A stretch of 64,000 bases of DNA from Arsenophonus sp052174135 (GTDB lineage: Bacteria; Pseudomonadota; Gammaproteobacteria; Enterobacterales; Enterobacteriaceae): positions 124,001 through 188,000 of the forward strand of contig JBQMRZ010000024.1 in NCBI GenBank assembly GCA_052174135.1, in the 5' to 3' direction. Positions 22,501 to 31,662 of this stretch are shown piece by piece. Made by a program: the position numbers and the translations under genes. Below the pieces are notes generated by a model. The model was not told the origin of the DNA. It did no database searches and worked only from the letters and a program-made list of their open reading frames with translations. Position 1 is the stretch's first letter; every line of letters begins with the position of its first letter.

Positions 22501-25500
22501 TTAATTATGATCAGCATCATTTACCAAATTATTTTTTGATATTCTTTTATTATTTTTACTAAAGATTGCTATTGGTAGTAAGTAAGTACGTGCGTTTCTT
22601 TGTATTGTTTCAAGTAAATTATTATTTATCTTACTAAAAGCTAAGGAGATATAACTATCTTTTATTTCACCTGGATAGCTAAATGTGCCTTCTAAAGATT
22701 TAATAAGTTGTATTTCTGCTTTTTTTAAAATACTATCAGATTTAAAATCAAATTTATGATTATTTTTATCATAACACGACATTAACCATTTCCAACCACT
22801 CTTATTAAAAAGTGCTAATGGTGAATTCATCCCATCTTGATAAGCATTAATAAGTTGCTCTAAATATATTTTTGCTTGATGTTTGTCCACTGGATTAAAA
22901 GACCATTCACTATTATTTCGTCCCCAATAATAACTTTTACCAGATTTAATGGTTAAACAAAAAATTAAATGCTCTATCCATAACGATAAACCATCATTAA
23001 TCGTTAAATTTGCAGGACGATAACGAATAATACCGTTTTTTTGAATATTCTGTAATTGTCCAACTAAGCTAGCATTATTAAAGGATTCAACAAATGATTT
23101 GTTAAAATATTCGTGACAATTTATTTTTATTTTATTAGCTAATGGCTTTATATCTTGGATTTGTTTTTCTAAATAAATTTGACCAAAATACTTTGCTGGT
23201 AATTCGCCAGTTGCTAGTAAAGTAATTAATAATTCCTCTAGTGGTTTTTCATAAATCATAGCTTTAAGTAAATTTTTATTAAATTTATATTGTTGTAAAT
23301 AATTTATAATAAAAGGTTCATTATCAAGTAATTGTATTTCTTTTTTAAAAAAATTAATTTTTAACCTTTTTTTAAAAAAGGTACGAATCGGATTTTGATA
23401 AAAAGAAAGTAATTCTTCTAATAATATTTCATTATTATTTTTTATTATTGGTGCTAATTGACTACAAAATTCAAGCCGTAAATTACCTTCATTTTTAGCT
23501 ACTGGTAACCATTCACTAGCATAACTCTGATGGATGCTATTAAGCATATAATTCTCTATCGCAAAAGGTACTCTTGTGTGTTTAATAACTAAATGTTCTT
23601 TTATTTTATTAGCACTATTATCAATATTTAAATTTTCATCACCATCTAAACAAAAACTTTGACCAATATAATCAAGTAATTCATTTACTAAAATAGATGG
23701 ATTATTTGGTTGATTATTACGGATAGTATAGCCAATATAGCTAAGATAAAATACTTTAGAAGCAGAATTTAAAGCTTCTAAAAATAAATAACGATCATCA
23801 TCCAACTTATTTCTGTCACCACGTTGTGGTTTTTTGATCATTAGATCAAATCCTAATGATGATATTGATCGTGGATATATTTGTTCATTCATACCTAATA
23901 AACACACAACTTTAAAAGGAATAGAGCATATAGACATTAAAGCACAAAAATTGAGTTCACCGGTAAGAAAACGTTGATTAATCTTTTCATTATCGAAATA
24001 TTTTGATAGTTCATCACGAATAAGTGATATTGGAACCATATCTTCATATTTTGCCATTATTCCCAATTTAATGGTTTTTTGCCATTGTTGAACTATAAAT
24101 ATGAATATTGATTTAATTTGTTCATCAACTTGAAAAAAAGTATCTAATAAACATTGACATAATGGCAACCACTCTGATAATTTTCTTTTCTGATTAAGTA
24201 TGCTTCTCCAGGTGGCCAATGAATCAATAAATACAGCAAGTTGTCCGGCTAATTTAGCTGATAACCCTGTACATCCATTATAAGGTAAAATTTTATTCCA
24301 GGTTCCTAAATCACTATTCATGATATAACCAAGCAAAATCCTATTCAAACCAAAATCCCATGTATTTTGCCCTGTTATCGGTAACTCTAACATTTTAATA
24401 TTTTTATCATCAAGCCCCCAACGTATACCTGATTCACTGATCCATCGACGTAATAAAAGTAGTTCATCATCATGAATAAAAAATCGGCGGGCTATTGATG
24501 GAGTTTCTAATAAATCAAATATTTGTTCTGCTGTAAAGCGACTTTGTGGTAGATTAAGTAACAAAATAAAAACTTGTAAAATAGGATGAACTTGCATAGC
24601 TTTTCGATCTAAAATAGAAAAAGGTAAATGATATTTATCTGATGTATGAGTAAAGACTGCTTGTATATAAGGTACATAACTCTCAATATCAACTGCCATC
24701 ACGATGATATCTTTTGGTGTTAGAGTTGGATCTTTATCAAAAAGGCTTAATAAGTAATCTTGTAGTATTTCAATTTCACGTTGCTGGCTATGACACGAAT
24801 GAAATATAATTGATCTATCTTGTTTATTTAACTTTCTTTTTGAAAAACTATTATTATAACTTTCTTTGGTTAGACCAAGTTGAGAATGATCTTCTAAATT
24901 CAAAATATCTTGCTGAATCTGGTGTAATAAACAATCACATCCTAAATCTATAAAAGCAGCAATTTCCTTGGATTGCTTCAAGCTAGAAAGAAAATAGAGA
25001 TTATCACGTCCTAATTTTCCCCAAGAATCTAATAGTGGATTAGTTAGAAACTGTTCGCCTTTTTTATTAAATAAAGTATCAGGCAAACTTTCTTTTTTAA
25101 AACGCGAAATTGTATGTTGATCTCGGTAATCTTTTAATTTGGATTTTTTAAGTTTTGCCAAAAAAGCATAGTTATTAATATCCCCCCAATAATAACGACA
25201 TGGATTATTAAACATTAAATAAATATCTATATGATGACTAATTGCATGTAATATCTGTAAATAAAGAGGGGGTAACGAAACGTTACCACAGATAAATACG
25301 CGTTTTGGTAATGTAACACATGAAGATACATTAACATTCAAACTCTCTATAAATTCTTGATAAACATTTGCTAAATGCCATTTAGGTTGATTAAGTTTTT
25401 TAGTATATTGAACTAATGATAACCAAAGTTCTTTTTGCCATCGCTGATTATTACTTAATCCATTAATCAGTTTTTTCTTATTCCATCGTTCTAGCCATTG

Positions 25501-25929
25501 CGGGCGATAAATTAAATATTGATCAAACAGATGCGCAATACGATCCGATAATTGATGTAATTTTATATTGTCTTCATCGTCATTTAAATACTTTTTTAGT
25601 AATTTAAACTCCGGCTTATTTAACAAAAAAGGTAAAATTATCATTAATTTCCAAGTCATTGCTTTTTTTGTAAAAGCACTCTCTTGTGGAATATCTGATA
25701 AAACTCGAGTAAACATGTTCCAAATAAAAGTTGCCTGTAAAGGAAAAGAAATATTAGCTGCAATTCCCAAGCTTTTTGCAATCTCTATTTGTAGCCATTG
25801 AGCCATATTTGAATTTTCAACTAAAATAATTTCTTGTTCAAGAGGATTACCTAATGGATCATTTTTAATCAAATTAAAAATAAATTTTTTGTGAATATCT
25901 AATTGATTGGAATGATAAATTTGTAGCAT
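22501..25929 (-). CDS. recC: RecBCD enzyme gamma subunit RecC
   Basis: RecC holds RecB and RecD together, splits the DNA strands and recognises Chi. It has 1142 residues from ATG 25929 (E. coli 1122). I chose this start because MLQIYHSNQLD aligns with E. coli MLRVYHSNRLD and because GGAGAAAAT precedes it; the frame stays open 14 codons further. Conserved blocks include NPCRYYWGDI, NPLLDSWGKLGRD, GIRWGLDD, RSIPFKVVCLLGMNE and KPQRGDRNKLDDDRYLFLEA. The C-terminal third is more diverged than the rest. It lies 2 kb upstream of recB on the same strand. Confidence 0.96.
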   Translation of the reverse strand: MLQIYHSNQLDIHKKFIFNLIKNDPLGNPLEQEIILVENSNMAQWLQIEIAKSLGIAANISFPLQATFIWNMFTRVLSDIPQESAFTKKAMTWKLMIILPFLLNKPEFKLLKKYLNDDEDNIKLHQLSDRIAHLFDQYLIYRPQWLERWNKKKLINGLSNNQRWQKELWLSLVQYTKKLNQPKWHLANVYQEFIESLNVNVSSCVTLPKRVFICGNVSLPPLYLQILHAISHHIDIYLMFNNPCRYYWGDINNYAFLAKLKKSKLKDYRDQHTISRFKKESLPDTLFNKKGEQFLTNPLLDSWGKLGRDNLYFLSSLKQSKEIAAFIDLGCDCLLHQIQQDILNLEDHSQLGLTKESYNNSFSKRKLNKQDRSIIFHSCHSQQREIEILQDYLLSLFDKDPTLTPKDIIVMAVDIESYVPYIQAVFTHTSDKYHLPFSILDRKAMQVHPILQVFILLLNLPQSRFTAEQIFDLLETPSIARRFFIHDDELLLLRRWISESGIRWGLDDKNIKMLELPITGQNTWDFGLNRILLGYIMNSDLGTWNKILPYNGCTGLSAKLAGQLAVFIDSLATWRSILNQKRKLSEWLPLCQCLLDTFFQVDEQIKSIFIFIVQQWQKTIKLGIMAKYEDMVPISLIRDELSKYFDNEKINQRFLTGELNFCALMSICSIPFKVVCLLGMNEQIYPRSISSLGFDLMIKKPQRGDRNKLDDDRYLFLEALNSASKVFYLSYIGYTIRNNQPNNPSILVNELLDYIGQSFCLDGDENLNIDNSANKIKEHLVIKHTRVPFAIENYMLNSIHQSYASEWLPVAKNEGNLRLEFCSQLAPIIKNNNEILLEELLSFYQNPIRTFFKKRLKINFFKKEIQLLDNEPFIINYLQQYKFNKNLLKAMIYEKPLEELLITLLATGELPAKYFGQIYLEKQIQDIKPLANKIKINCHEYFNKSFVESFNNASLVGQLQNIQKNGIIRYRPANLTINDGLSLWIEHLIFCLTIKSGKSYYWGRNNSEWSFNPVDKHQAKIYLEQLINAYQDGMNSPLALFNKSGWKWLMSCYDKNNHKFDFKSDSILKKAEIQLIKSLEGTFSYPGEIKDSYISLAFSKINNNLLETIQRNARTYLLPIAIFSKNNKRISKNNLVNDADHN

Positions 25930-27741
25930 ATTTTCTCCATAACAAAAAATATTATTTAATATATCTATCAATTCATTATTATTTTTTTTAAAATATAGTT
26001 AGTATTTATTTATAATTATTTATAATATTTATTTCATGATATGAATATTAATATTTTAAATAAATTAAATACTATATTTAATATTCCATATAGTAAAATT
26101 AATACTTAATATATAAGCTATTTATTCATTTCAAAATACATCCTAACTTAAATTATTATTTTTAGTAAGTAAGAATCATTTTTATGATGAATATTTTTTA
26201 TTATTTAGAATATTAAAAAAAAAGAAAATAATTATTTTTATATTGTAAATAAATTTAAATTAACGAGATAATATGCTATAAAACTTATAAAAGTTTTTCA
26301 TTAAAGAAAAATAATAAAATTGATATCTTCTTTTATTGATATTGATAATAATTTTTATTATTTTAAAAAAAATAATCACATATGTTCTCTAGCATTCATA
26401 TGTGTTATATTGTTAGTATTATAAATATAATTTTTAATAAATTGTCATAATAAACAATATTAATACTTTCAATAAAATATTCTTTTTATTAAAGTTTTTA
26501 AAAAAAAATTTTTATATAAAAATTAATATTTTAAATAAACTTTCAATTTACTTTTTATTTAGAAAAAAATGATATCTTTGTAAAAATGGATTTAAAGAAA
26601 AATTAAAATTTTTATTTATTATTTTTCTGTAATATTATATTACAGATCAAAAAATTTTATGCTTGTAACGTTTTATTTAAATCATTGATTTATAAAAATA
26701 ATAATATAAAAAATTCTATTTTTGTTTTTTATTTTACTAATTTTTAGTGTACGCCATCTTATATAATAAGAAAAACAATAACTTAAATATGAAGCGTTTT
26801 TATAAAATTCAAAAAGAATTTCGTCACCAGGCAATATTAAAATAGTAATTTTAATATAATTTAATTAATTTATTCACTAAATATTGCATTTAGAATTTCA
26901 ATAATTAAAATAATACTACTTATGATTAATTTTATTAAGATTTTAGTTAACAAAAATAATTAAAAATTAAAAATCTCTTTATTTATCAAATAAATATTTT
27001 TTTTAATTTTTTTATTATTTTATTTATACAAGCTTAAAAGTTAAAGATAATAATCAAAGTATTTTTTTAATTAATTACCAAAATGTAAAGTAATCAATGA
27101 TGTTTTAATTCTATTAATATTAATGCAATAATGAAGTACAAAAAATGATTTTAGATCTATAATACAGTTTATTGCACTAATTTATTTATTTTATTTTTAT
27201 ATTGACTAAGTATATTGTTAAATTTAATTATAAACACTAGGATTAAATTTTAAATTTGATCTATTTATATCATAAATTATATTTTCTGATTTAATAAATG
27301 ATTTCTATTTAATCAGAAATACAGGAAAATTTATCCTTTTGTATAAAAATAATATAAATATATTTTATTCTGTTAATCCTATCGTTTTTTATTAGTTAAA
27401 ATAATAATTAACCTGATCTCTATAATCACAATTATAACTTAAAATAATGAAAATTTTTATTAAGATATATATTTTTGTATGTTAATACACAATTAAAATA
27501 AATCATTCTAAATAAATTAAAATAGAAAATAAATAATTAAATTATATAGAATATAAATAAATTTATTAAAAATTTATATTATAAAAATTACAAAATAAAG
27601 ATAGAATATATTTCTAAATTTTAAGATTTTTATAAATTATTTATTTATTAATTTAATTTTAATATTAATTTAAAAAAAGAGCAATAAAAAAAATAAATTA
27701 CTTTATTTAAAATTAACTATCAAAATTGTTTATAAAATTTG
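25930..27741. other. Gene-free region where ppdC-ygdB-ppdB-ppdA are expected
   Basis: E. coli has four small pilin-like genes between recC and thyA. No such frame is left here. A small island of higher GC near 26747-26845 contains an 18-codon ATG frame (26789, plus strand) without a ribosome-binding site, which I do not call a gene. Confidence 0.7.
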
Positions 27742-28593
27742 TCATACCGTAAATGGATATTTAATTGCATCATGATGTTGATAACCAATAACTTTAAAAT
27801 CATTACTACTTACCCAAGTTTCAACATCTTTTAGTGTTTTAATATCAGGATTAATATGTAATTGTGGCAAAGAATATGGGACACGCTTCAATTGAATATC
27901 ACGCATAATTAAAAGTTGATTTTCATAAATGTGAGAATTTACTATTTTATGATAAACTTTACCTGGTTTATTGCCTGTAATTTGAGCGACAAGTGCCAGT
28001 AAAACAAAACATTGAATTTGATTAAAATTTAGTCCCAAAGGGACATCACAACTACGTTGATATGAAGTTAAATAAAGTCTATTCTTTAAAAGAGAAAATG
28101 TATGAGTATGCATACAAGGTCGTAAACAACCTAATTCGAATTCACCTGGATTATAAAAAGTAATTATTTCCGCACGATCATCTATTTTAGCTGAAAGATT
28201 ACTAATAACTTTTTTCAACTGATCTAAATAAGTACCGTCAGGTTTAAGCCACGAACGTCCTTGAATACCATAAACTCGTCCCATATCATCTTCACCTTTA
28301 CGATTAGGATTATTAAGCCATGCTTGGTTTTTATTTGCGTTAGCATTCCAAGTATTACATCCAATATTTCGAAATTGCGCAGCGCTAGAATAACCTTTTA
28401 AGTAACCCAATAATTCAGCAATAGCGGATTTATAAAAGCTTTTACGAGTTGTAATTAAAGGAAACTTGTTATTTGCAACATCATATTCTAAATCAGAATT
28501 AATAATAGTTAAACAACGAATTACTGTACGTTTATTCTCTAACCAGTGGCCTTCATTAATTATACGCTTGCATAAATCCAAATATTGATTCAT
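27742..28593 (-). CDS. thyA: Thymidylate synthase ThyA (long form)
   Basis: ThyA methylates dUMP to dTMP using methylene-tetrahydrofolate and releases dihydrofolate, which FolA (also in this window) recycles. The catalytic cysteine is in the motif LRPCMH. The phosphate/dUMP loop is QRSCDVPLGLNFNQIQ, and the C-terminus ends in the conserved aromatic-hydrophobic tail (KYPFTV). At 283 residues it belongs to the longer ThyA type seen in Vibrio, as I recall, with the YNPGEFELGCLRPC segment, not the 264-residue E. coli type. AGGTAAG lies about 10 bases before the ATG. It follows lgt by 117 bases, as in E. coli. Confidence 0.96.
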   Translation of the reverse strand: MNQYLDLCKRIINEGHWLENKRTVIRCLTIINSDLEYDVANNKFPLITTRKSFYKSAIAELLGYLKGYSSAAQFRNIGCNTWNANANKNQAWLNNPNRKGEDDMGRVYGIQGRSWLKPDGTYLDQLKKVISNLSAKIDDRAEIITFYNPGEFELGCLRPCMHTHTFSLLKNRLYLTSYQRSCDVPLGLNFNQIQCFVLLALVAQITGNKPGKVYHKIVNSHIYENQLLIMRDIQLKRVPYSLPQLHINPDIKTLKDVETWVSSNDFKVIGYQHHDAIKYPFTV

Positions 28594-28710
28594 TATTATT
28601 TACTTACCTAAAATCTATTATTTATTTAAAAATTTAACTAAAAGATATTAATTAGAATAATCTACAATTTATTATTTTAATGATTATATAATTTATACGA
28701 TAACTATAAT

Positions 28711-29553
28711 TTATGTAAAAATCATCAGAAAAATACCTATAATGATCATAGGAATTGATAAAATTTGTCCCATACTTATACCACTGAATAATAAACCAAA
28801 TTGGGCATCTGGTTGACGAAAAAATTCAATAAAAATACGAAATACACCATAACAAATTAAAAACAATCCTGAAACACTTCCCATTGGACGAGGCTTACGA
28901 ATAAATAAATTTAAAATGATAAATAAAATAATTCCTTCAAAAAACATTTCATAAAGTTGAGAAGGATGTCGTGGTAATACACCATACTTCTGTAGAATAG
29001 GAAGTAAAGAAGGATCTTTACTAACAATATCAATATCTTCTCTAAATGAACCTGGAAATAATACTGCCCATGGAGTATTTAATGTTACACGCCCCCAAAG
29101 TTCTCCATTAATAAAATTACCAATACGCCCCATACCTAATCCAAATGGAATTAAAGGTGCAATAAAATCAGTAACTTGAAGAAAATATCGATTAGTTCTA
29201 CGTACATACAACCACACGGCAAATATCACTCCAATTAAACCACCATGAAAAGACATCCCTCCGTCTAAAAATTTAAATAAATATAAAGGATTATTTAGAA
29301 AGATAGGTAAATTATAAAATAAAACATAACCTAAGCGTCCGCCAATAAAAACACCTAAGAAACCTATATAAAGTAAACTTTCAATTTCATTTTTTGTCCA
29401 GCCACAATTTATTTTATCAACTCTCCTCTTTGCTAACCATAAAGCAAAAACAAATCCAAACAAATACATCAAACCGTACCAATAAAGAGTTATCGGACCA
29501 ATTGAGAATACAATTGGATCAACATTAGGAAACATAATATAATTATTATTCAT
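28711..29553 (-). CDS. lgt: Prolipoprotein diacylglyceryl transferase Lgt
   Basis: Lgt moves diacylglycerol from phosphatidylglycerol onto the lipobox cysteine of prolipoproteins in the inner membrane, the first step of lipoprotein maturation. The 280 residues (E. coli 291) form about seven hydrophobic segments. The family signature is present as GLGMGRIGNFINGELWGR, together with the catalytic-region motif GGMSFHGGLIG and the C-terminal FRIFIEFFRQPDAQFG. The start aligns with E. coli residue 1. Its substrates should include YgiB in this window, which has a lipobox. Confidence 0.97.
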   Translation of the reverse strand: MNNNYIMFPNVDPIVFSIGPITLYWYGLMYLFGFVFALWLAKRRVDKINCGWTKNEIESLLYIGFLGVFIGGRLGYVLFYNLPIFLNNPLYLFKFLDGGMSFHGGLIGVIFAVWLYVRRTNRYFLQVTDFIAPLIPFGLGMGRIGNFINGELWGRVTLNTPWAVLFPGSFREDIDIVSKDPSLLPILQKYGVLPRHPSQLYEMFFEGIILFIILNLFIRKPRPMGSVSGLFLICYGVFRIFIEFFRQPDAQFGLLFSGISMGQILSIPMIIIGIFLMIFT

Positions 29554-29862
29554 TATTTTTTATTGCTCTTTAGTTTCAACGAATTTAAAAAATTTATCAT
29601 TATGACATTGGTATAACTAATATCATTTTATTAAATAAGTTTATAAAAAGATTTATTTAATAAATATTTCATGAAGTAATTGTTTCAAAAAAAAATAAAT
29701 TAATAGTAATTTTTATTATTCTTATTTTATTTTATAAGTTGATAAAATTATTTATCAATATTAATTTATTTTATAAAATTACTTTTATTGAATTCATTTA
29801 AGCACATTTATTTTTCCATAATTATTTTATAAGAATAACTATTATTTAATATTATTTTTATT
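29554..29862. other. Gap where ptsP is expected
   Basis: In E. coli the 2.2 kb ptsP lies between lgt and rppH. Only about 310 bases remain here, with no coding trace, so ptsP has been physically deleted and not just eroded. Confidence 0.75.
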
Positions 29863-30339
29863 CTATAACGACATAATCACAGGAGCAAATTCTCTCATAA
29901 CACGCCGATAAACATCGCGTTTAAAAGGCACAATTTGACGAATAGGATACCAATAACTCACCCAACGCCAACTATCAAATTCAGGTGCTTTACTTGTTTG
30001 TATATTAATATTATGTTCATTGCAAATCAATTGTAATAAAAACCATCGTTGTTTTTGTCCAATACAAACTGGTTTTGTGTCTAAACGCACTAAACGTTTT
30101 GGTAATTTATAACGCAACCAGTTTCGAGTAAACGCTAATATTTTAACATCTTTATGTTCTAACCCAATTTCTTCGAATAATTCTCGATACATTGTTTGTT
30201 CTGGTGATTCTTTAAAATTAATGCCACCCTGAGGAAACTGCCATGAATGTTGTCCATAGCGTCGGGCCCATAATACTTGACATTGCCGATTACAAATTAT
30301 AATTCCTACATTTAGGCGGTAGCCATCATTATCAATCAT
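29863..30339 (-). CDS. rppH: RNA pyrophosphohydrolase RppH
   Basis: RppH removes pyrophosphate from the 5' triphosphate end of mRNAs and so triggers RNase E-dependent decay. The Nudix box is complete: GGINFKESPEQTMYRELFEEIGL spans about residues 38-60, with the GX5EX7REXXEEXGL pattern. It has 158 residues and aligns with E. coli RppH (176) up to FAPVIMSL, then stops; only the dispensable-looking basic tail is missing. GAGG lies 7 bases before the ATG. The position after lgt follows E. coli order (ptsP lost). Confidence 0.96.
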   Translation of the reverse strand: MIDNDGYRLNVGIIICNRQCQVLWARRYGQHSWQFPQGGINFKESPEQTMYRELFEEIGLEHKDVKILAFTRNWLRYKLPKRLVRLDTKPVCIGQKQRWFLLQLICNEHNINIQTSKAPEFDSWRWVSYWYPIRQIVPFKRDVYRRVMREFAPVIMSL

Positions 30340-30369
30340 CTGACTACCTCGTTAAAAATTTGAAAGATA

Positions 30370-30402
30370 GTTTACTATTTTATAGTACTCTATATAGTAA
30401 AC
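30370..30402. promoter_or_regulatory. Dyad in the rppH-thiB divergent region
   Basis: GTTTACTAT (30370-30378) and ATAGTAAAC (30394-30402) form a perfect 9-bp inverted repeat with a 15-base spacer, directly upstream of rppH. It could be an operator or a leader hairpin; no known regulator site is recognised. Confidence 0.35.
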
Positions 30403-30475
30403 CTTTATCAAATATAGTATTTGCAATTGTACGGTAACATCTTACAATAAAAAGAAACTCATCTTATTAATAACT

Positions 30476-30555
30476 ACAATAAGCATTGTTAATAATTAAT
30501 TTAGAAAAACAAGATAAACTTGATCTGATTAATATTGGTATAGGAATTTGAGCCA
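30476..30555 (+). promoter_or_regulatory. Eroded TPP-riboswitch-like leader of thiB
   Basis: About 100 bases before thiB the sequence TTGATCTGATTAATATTGG followed by TATAGGAA resembles the 3' half of the TPP (THI-box) aptamer, TGATCTGGATAATGCCAG then CGTAGGGAA. The small P5 helix is kept through wobble pairs (CTGA with TTGG). TTTAGA at 30500-30505 stands exactly 13 bases before CTTGATCTG, the spacing seen for CTGAGA in the E. coli thiB leader as I recall it. However, CTGAGA has become TTTAGA and no GGGGTGC block is visible, so ligand binding is doubtful. E. coli thiBPQ is TPP-riboswitch controlled, which supports common descent. Confidence 0.45.
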
Positions 30556-30660
30556 CTCTAATGGTTTATTCATAAATAAATAGTTTTTATTATTATCTAT
30601 TTTTCAAATCCTGTAGCATCACTTTTATTCAACTTTTTTATATAGTGGAGAGTCTAGTAT

Positions 30661-31662
30661 TTGAAGAATTTACTACCAAAAATAGTTAGTCTTAGCTTAA
30701 TTTGCTATTCATCTTCTACCCTACAAGCAAAACCTATATTAACTATTTATACTTATGATTCATTTATTACAGATTGGGGACCAGGACCTATAATAAAATC
30801 TTCTTTCGAAAAAATCTGTAACTGTAAGTTAAAATTAATTAGTTTAAATGATGGAGTAATGTTATTAAACAGACTTAGAATTGAAGGGAAGAATAGTCAA
30901 GCTGATATTGTCATTGGACTTGATAATAACTTAATTGATCTCGCAAAAAAAACTAGTTTATTTATTGAAAGTAAAGTTGATACGAAAAAGCTTAATTTGC
31001 CAATAAAATGGAAAAATAATATTTTTATTCCTTATAATTATAGCTATTTTTCTTTTATTTATAATAAAACACGAATCACTAAAGTACCTAAAAGTCTTAA
31101 TGAACTTATTAATAGTCTTCAACCATGGAAAATTATTTACCAAGATCCACGTACTAGTACGCCAGGATTAGGATTACTACTTTGGATACAAAAAATTTAT
31201 GGTGAAAAAAGTGCTCAGGCTTGGAGAAAAATAGCTAAAAAAACAATAACTATTACAAAAGGATGGAGCGAATCATATAGATTATTCTTAAAAGGCGAAA
31301 GTGATTTTGTATTTAGTTATAACTCTTCGTTAGGTTTTCATCTATTAAATGATAAAAAAAATAATTATGCTGTAGCGCTATTTAGCGAAGGACATTATCT
31401 GCAAATTGAAGTTGCAGCTCAATTAGCAACTAGCAAGCAACCCAAGCTAGCTCAACAATTCATGCAATTTATGATATCGCCAATATTTCAAAAAATATTG
31501 CCTACAACAAATTGGATGTACCCAGTAATTAATATACCACTACCTAATGTTTATAAAAAAATACCGGTACCAAAAAAAGCATTACAATTTAATGCAGAAG
31601 ATATTGCTCAACATCGTAATCAATGGATATATTTATGGCAAAATGCCGTCAGTGGCCAATAA
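30661..31662 (+). CDS. thiB: Thiamine/TPP-binding periplasmic protein ThiB
   Basis: ThiB captures thiamine, thiamine phosphate and TPP in the periplasm and hands it to the ThiPQ importer. A signal peptide covers about residues 1-23 (cleavage near LQAKP). It has 333 residues (E. coli 327), with conserved blocks YTYDSFITDWGPGP, YQDPRTSTPGLGLLLW, KGWSESYRLFLKGESD, SEGHYLQIEVAA and NWMYPV. The start codon is TTG, preceded at 8 bases by GGAGAG, so the non-ATG start looks genuine. The 3' end overlaps thiP by 28 bases, which suggests translational coupling. This is the first gene of thiBPQ and its main function is vitamin B1 uptake from the host. Confidence 0.96.
   Translation: MKNLLPKIVSLSLICYSSSTLQAKPILTIYTYDSFITDWGPGPIIKSSFEKICNCKLKLISLNDGVMLLNRLRIEGKNSQADIVIGLDNNLIDLAKKTSLFIESKVDTKKLNLPIKWKNNIFIPYNYSYFSFIYNKTRITKVPKSLNELINSLQPWKIIYQDPRTSTPGLGLLLWIQKIYGEKSAQAWRKIAKKTITITKGWSESYRLFLKGESDFVFSYNSSLGFHLLNDKKNNYAVALFSEGHYLQIEVAAQLATSKQPKLAQQFMQFMISPIFQKILPTTNWMYPVINIPLPNVYKKIPVPKKALQFNAEDIAQHRNQWIYLWQNAVSGQ

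Noticed and set aside
26789..26845. 18-codon frame starting ATG AAG CGT between recC and thyA
   Set aside because: No ribosome-binding site, too short to assess, and no recognised family; it may be a gene fragment but cannot be supported.
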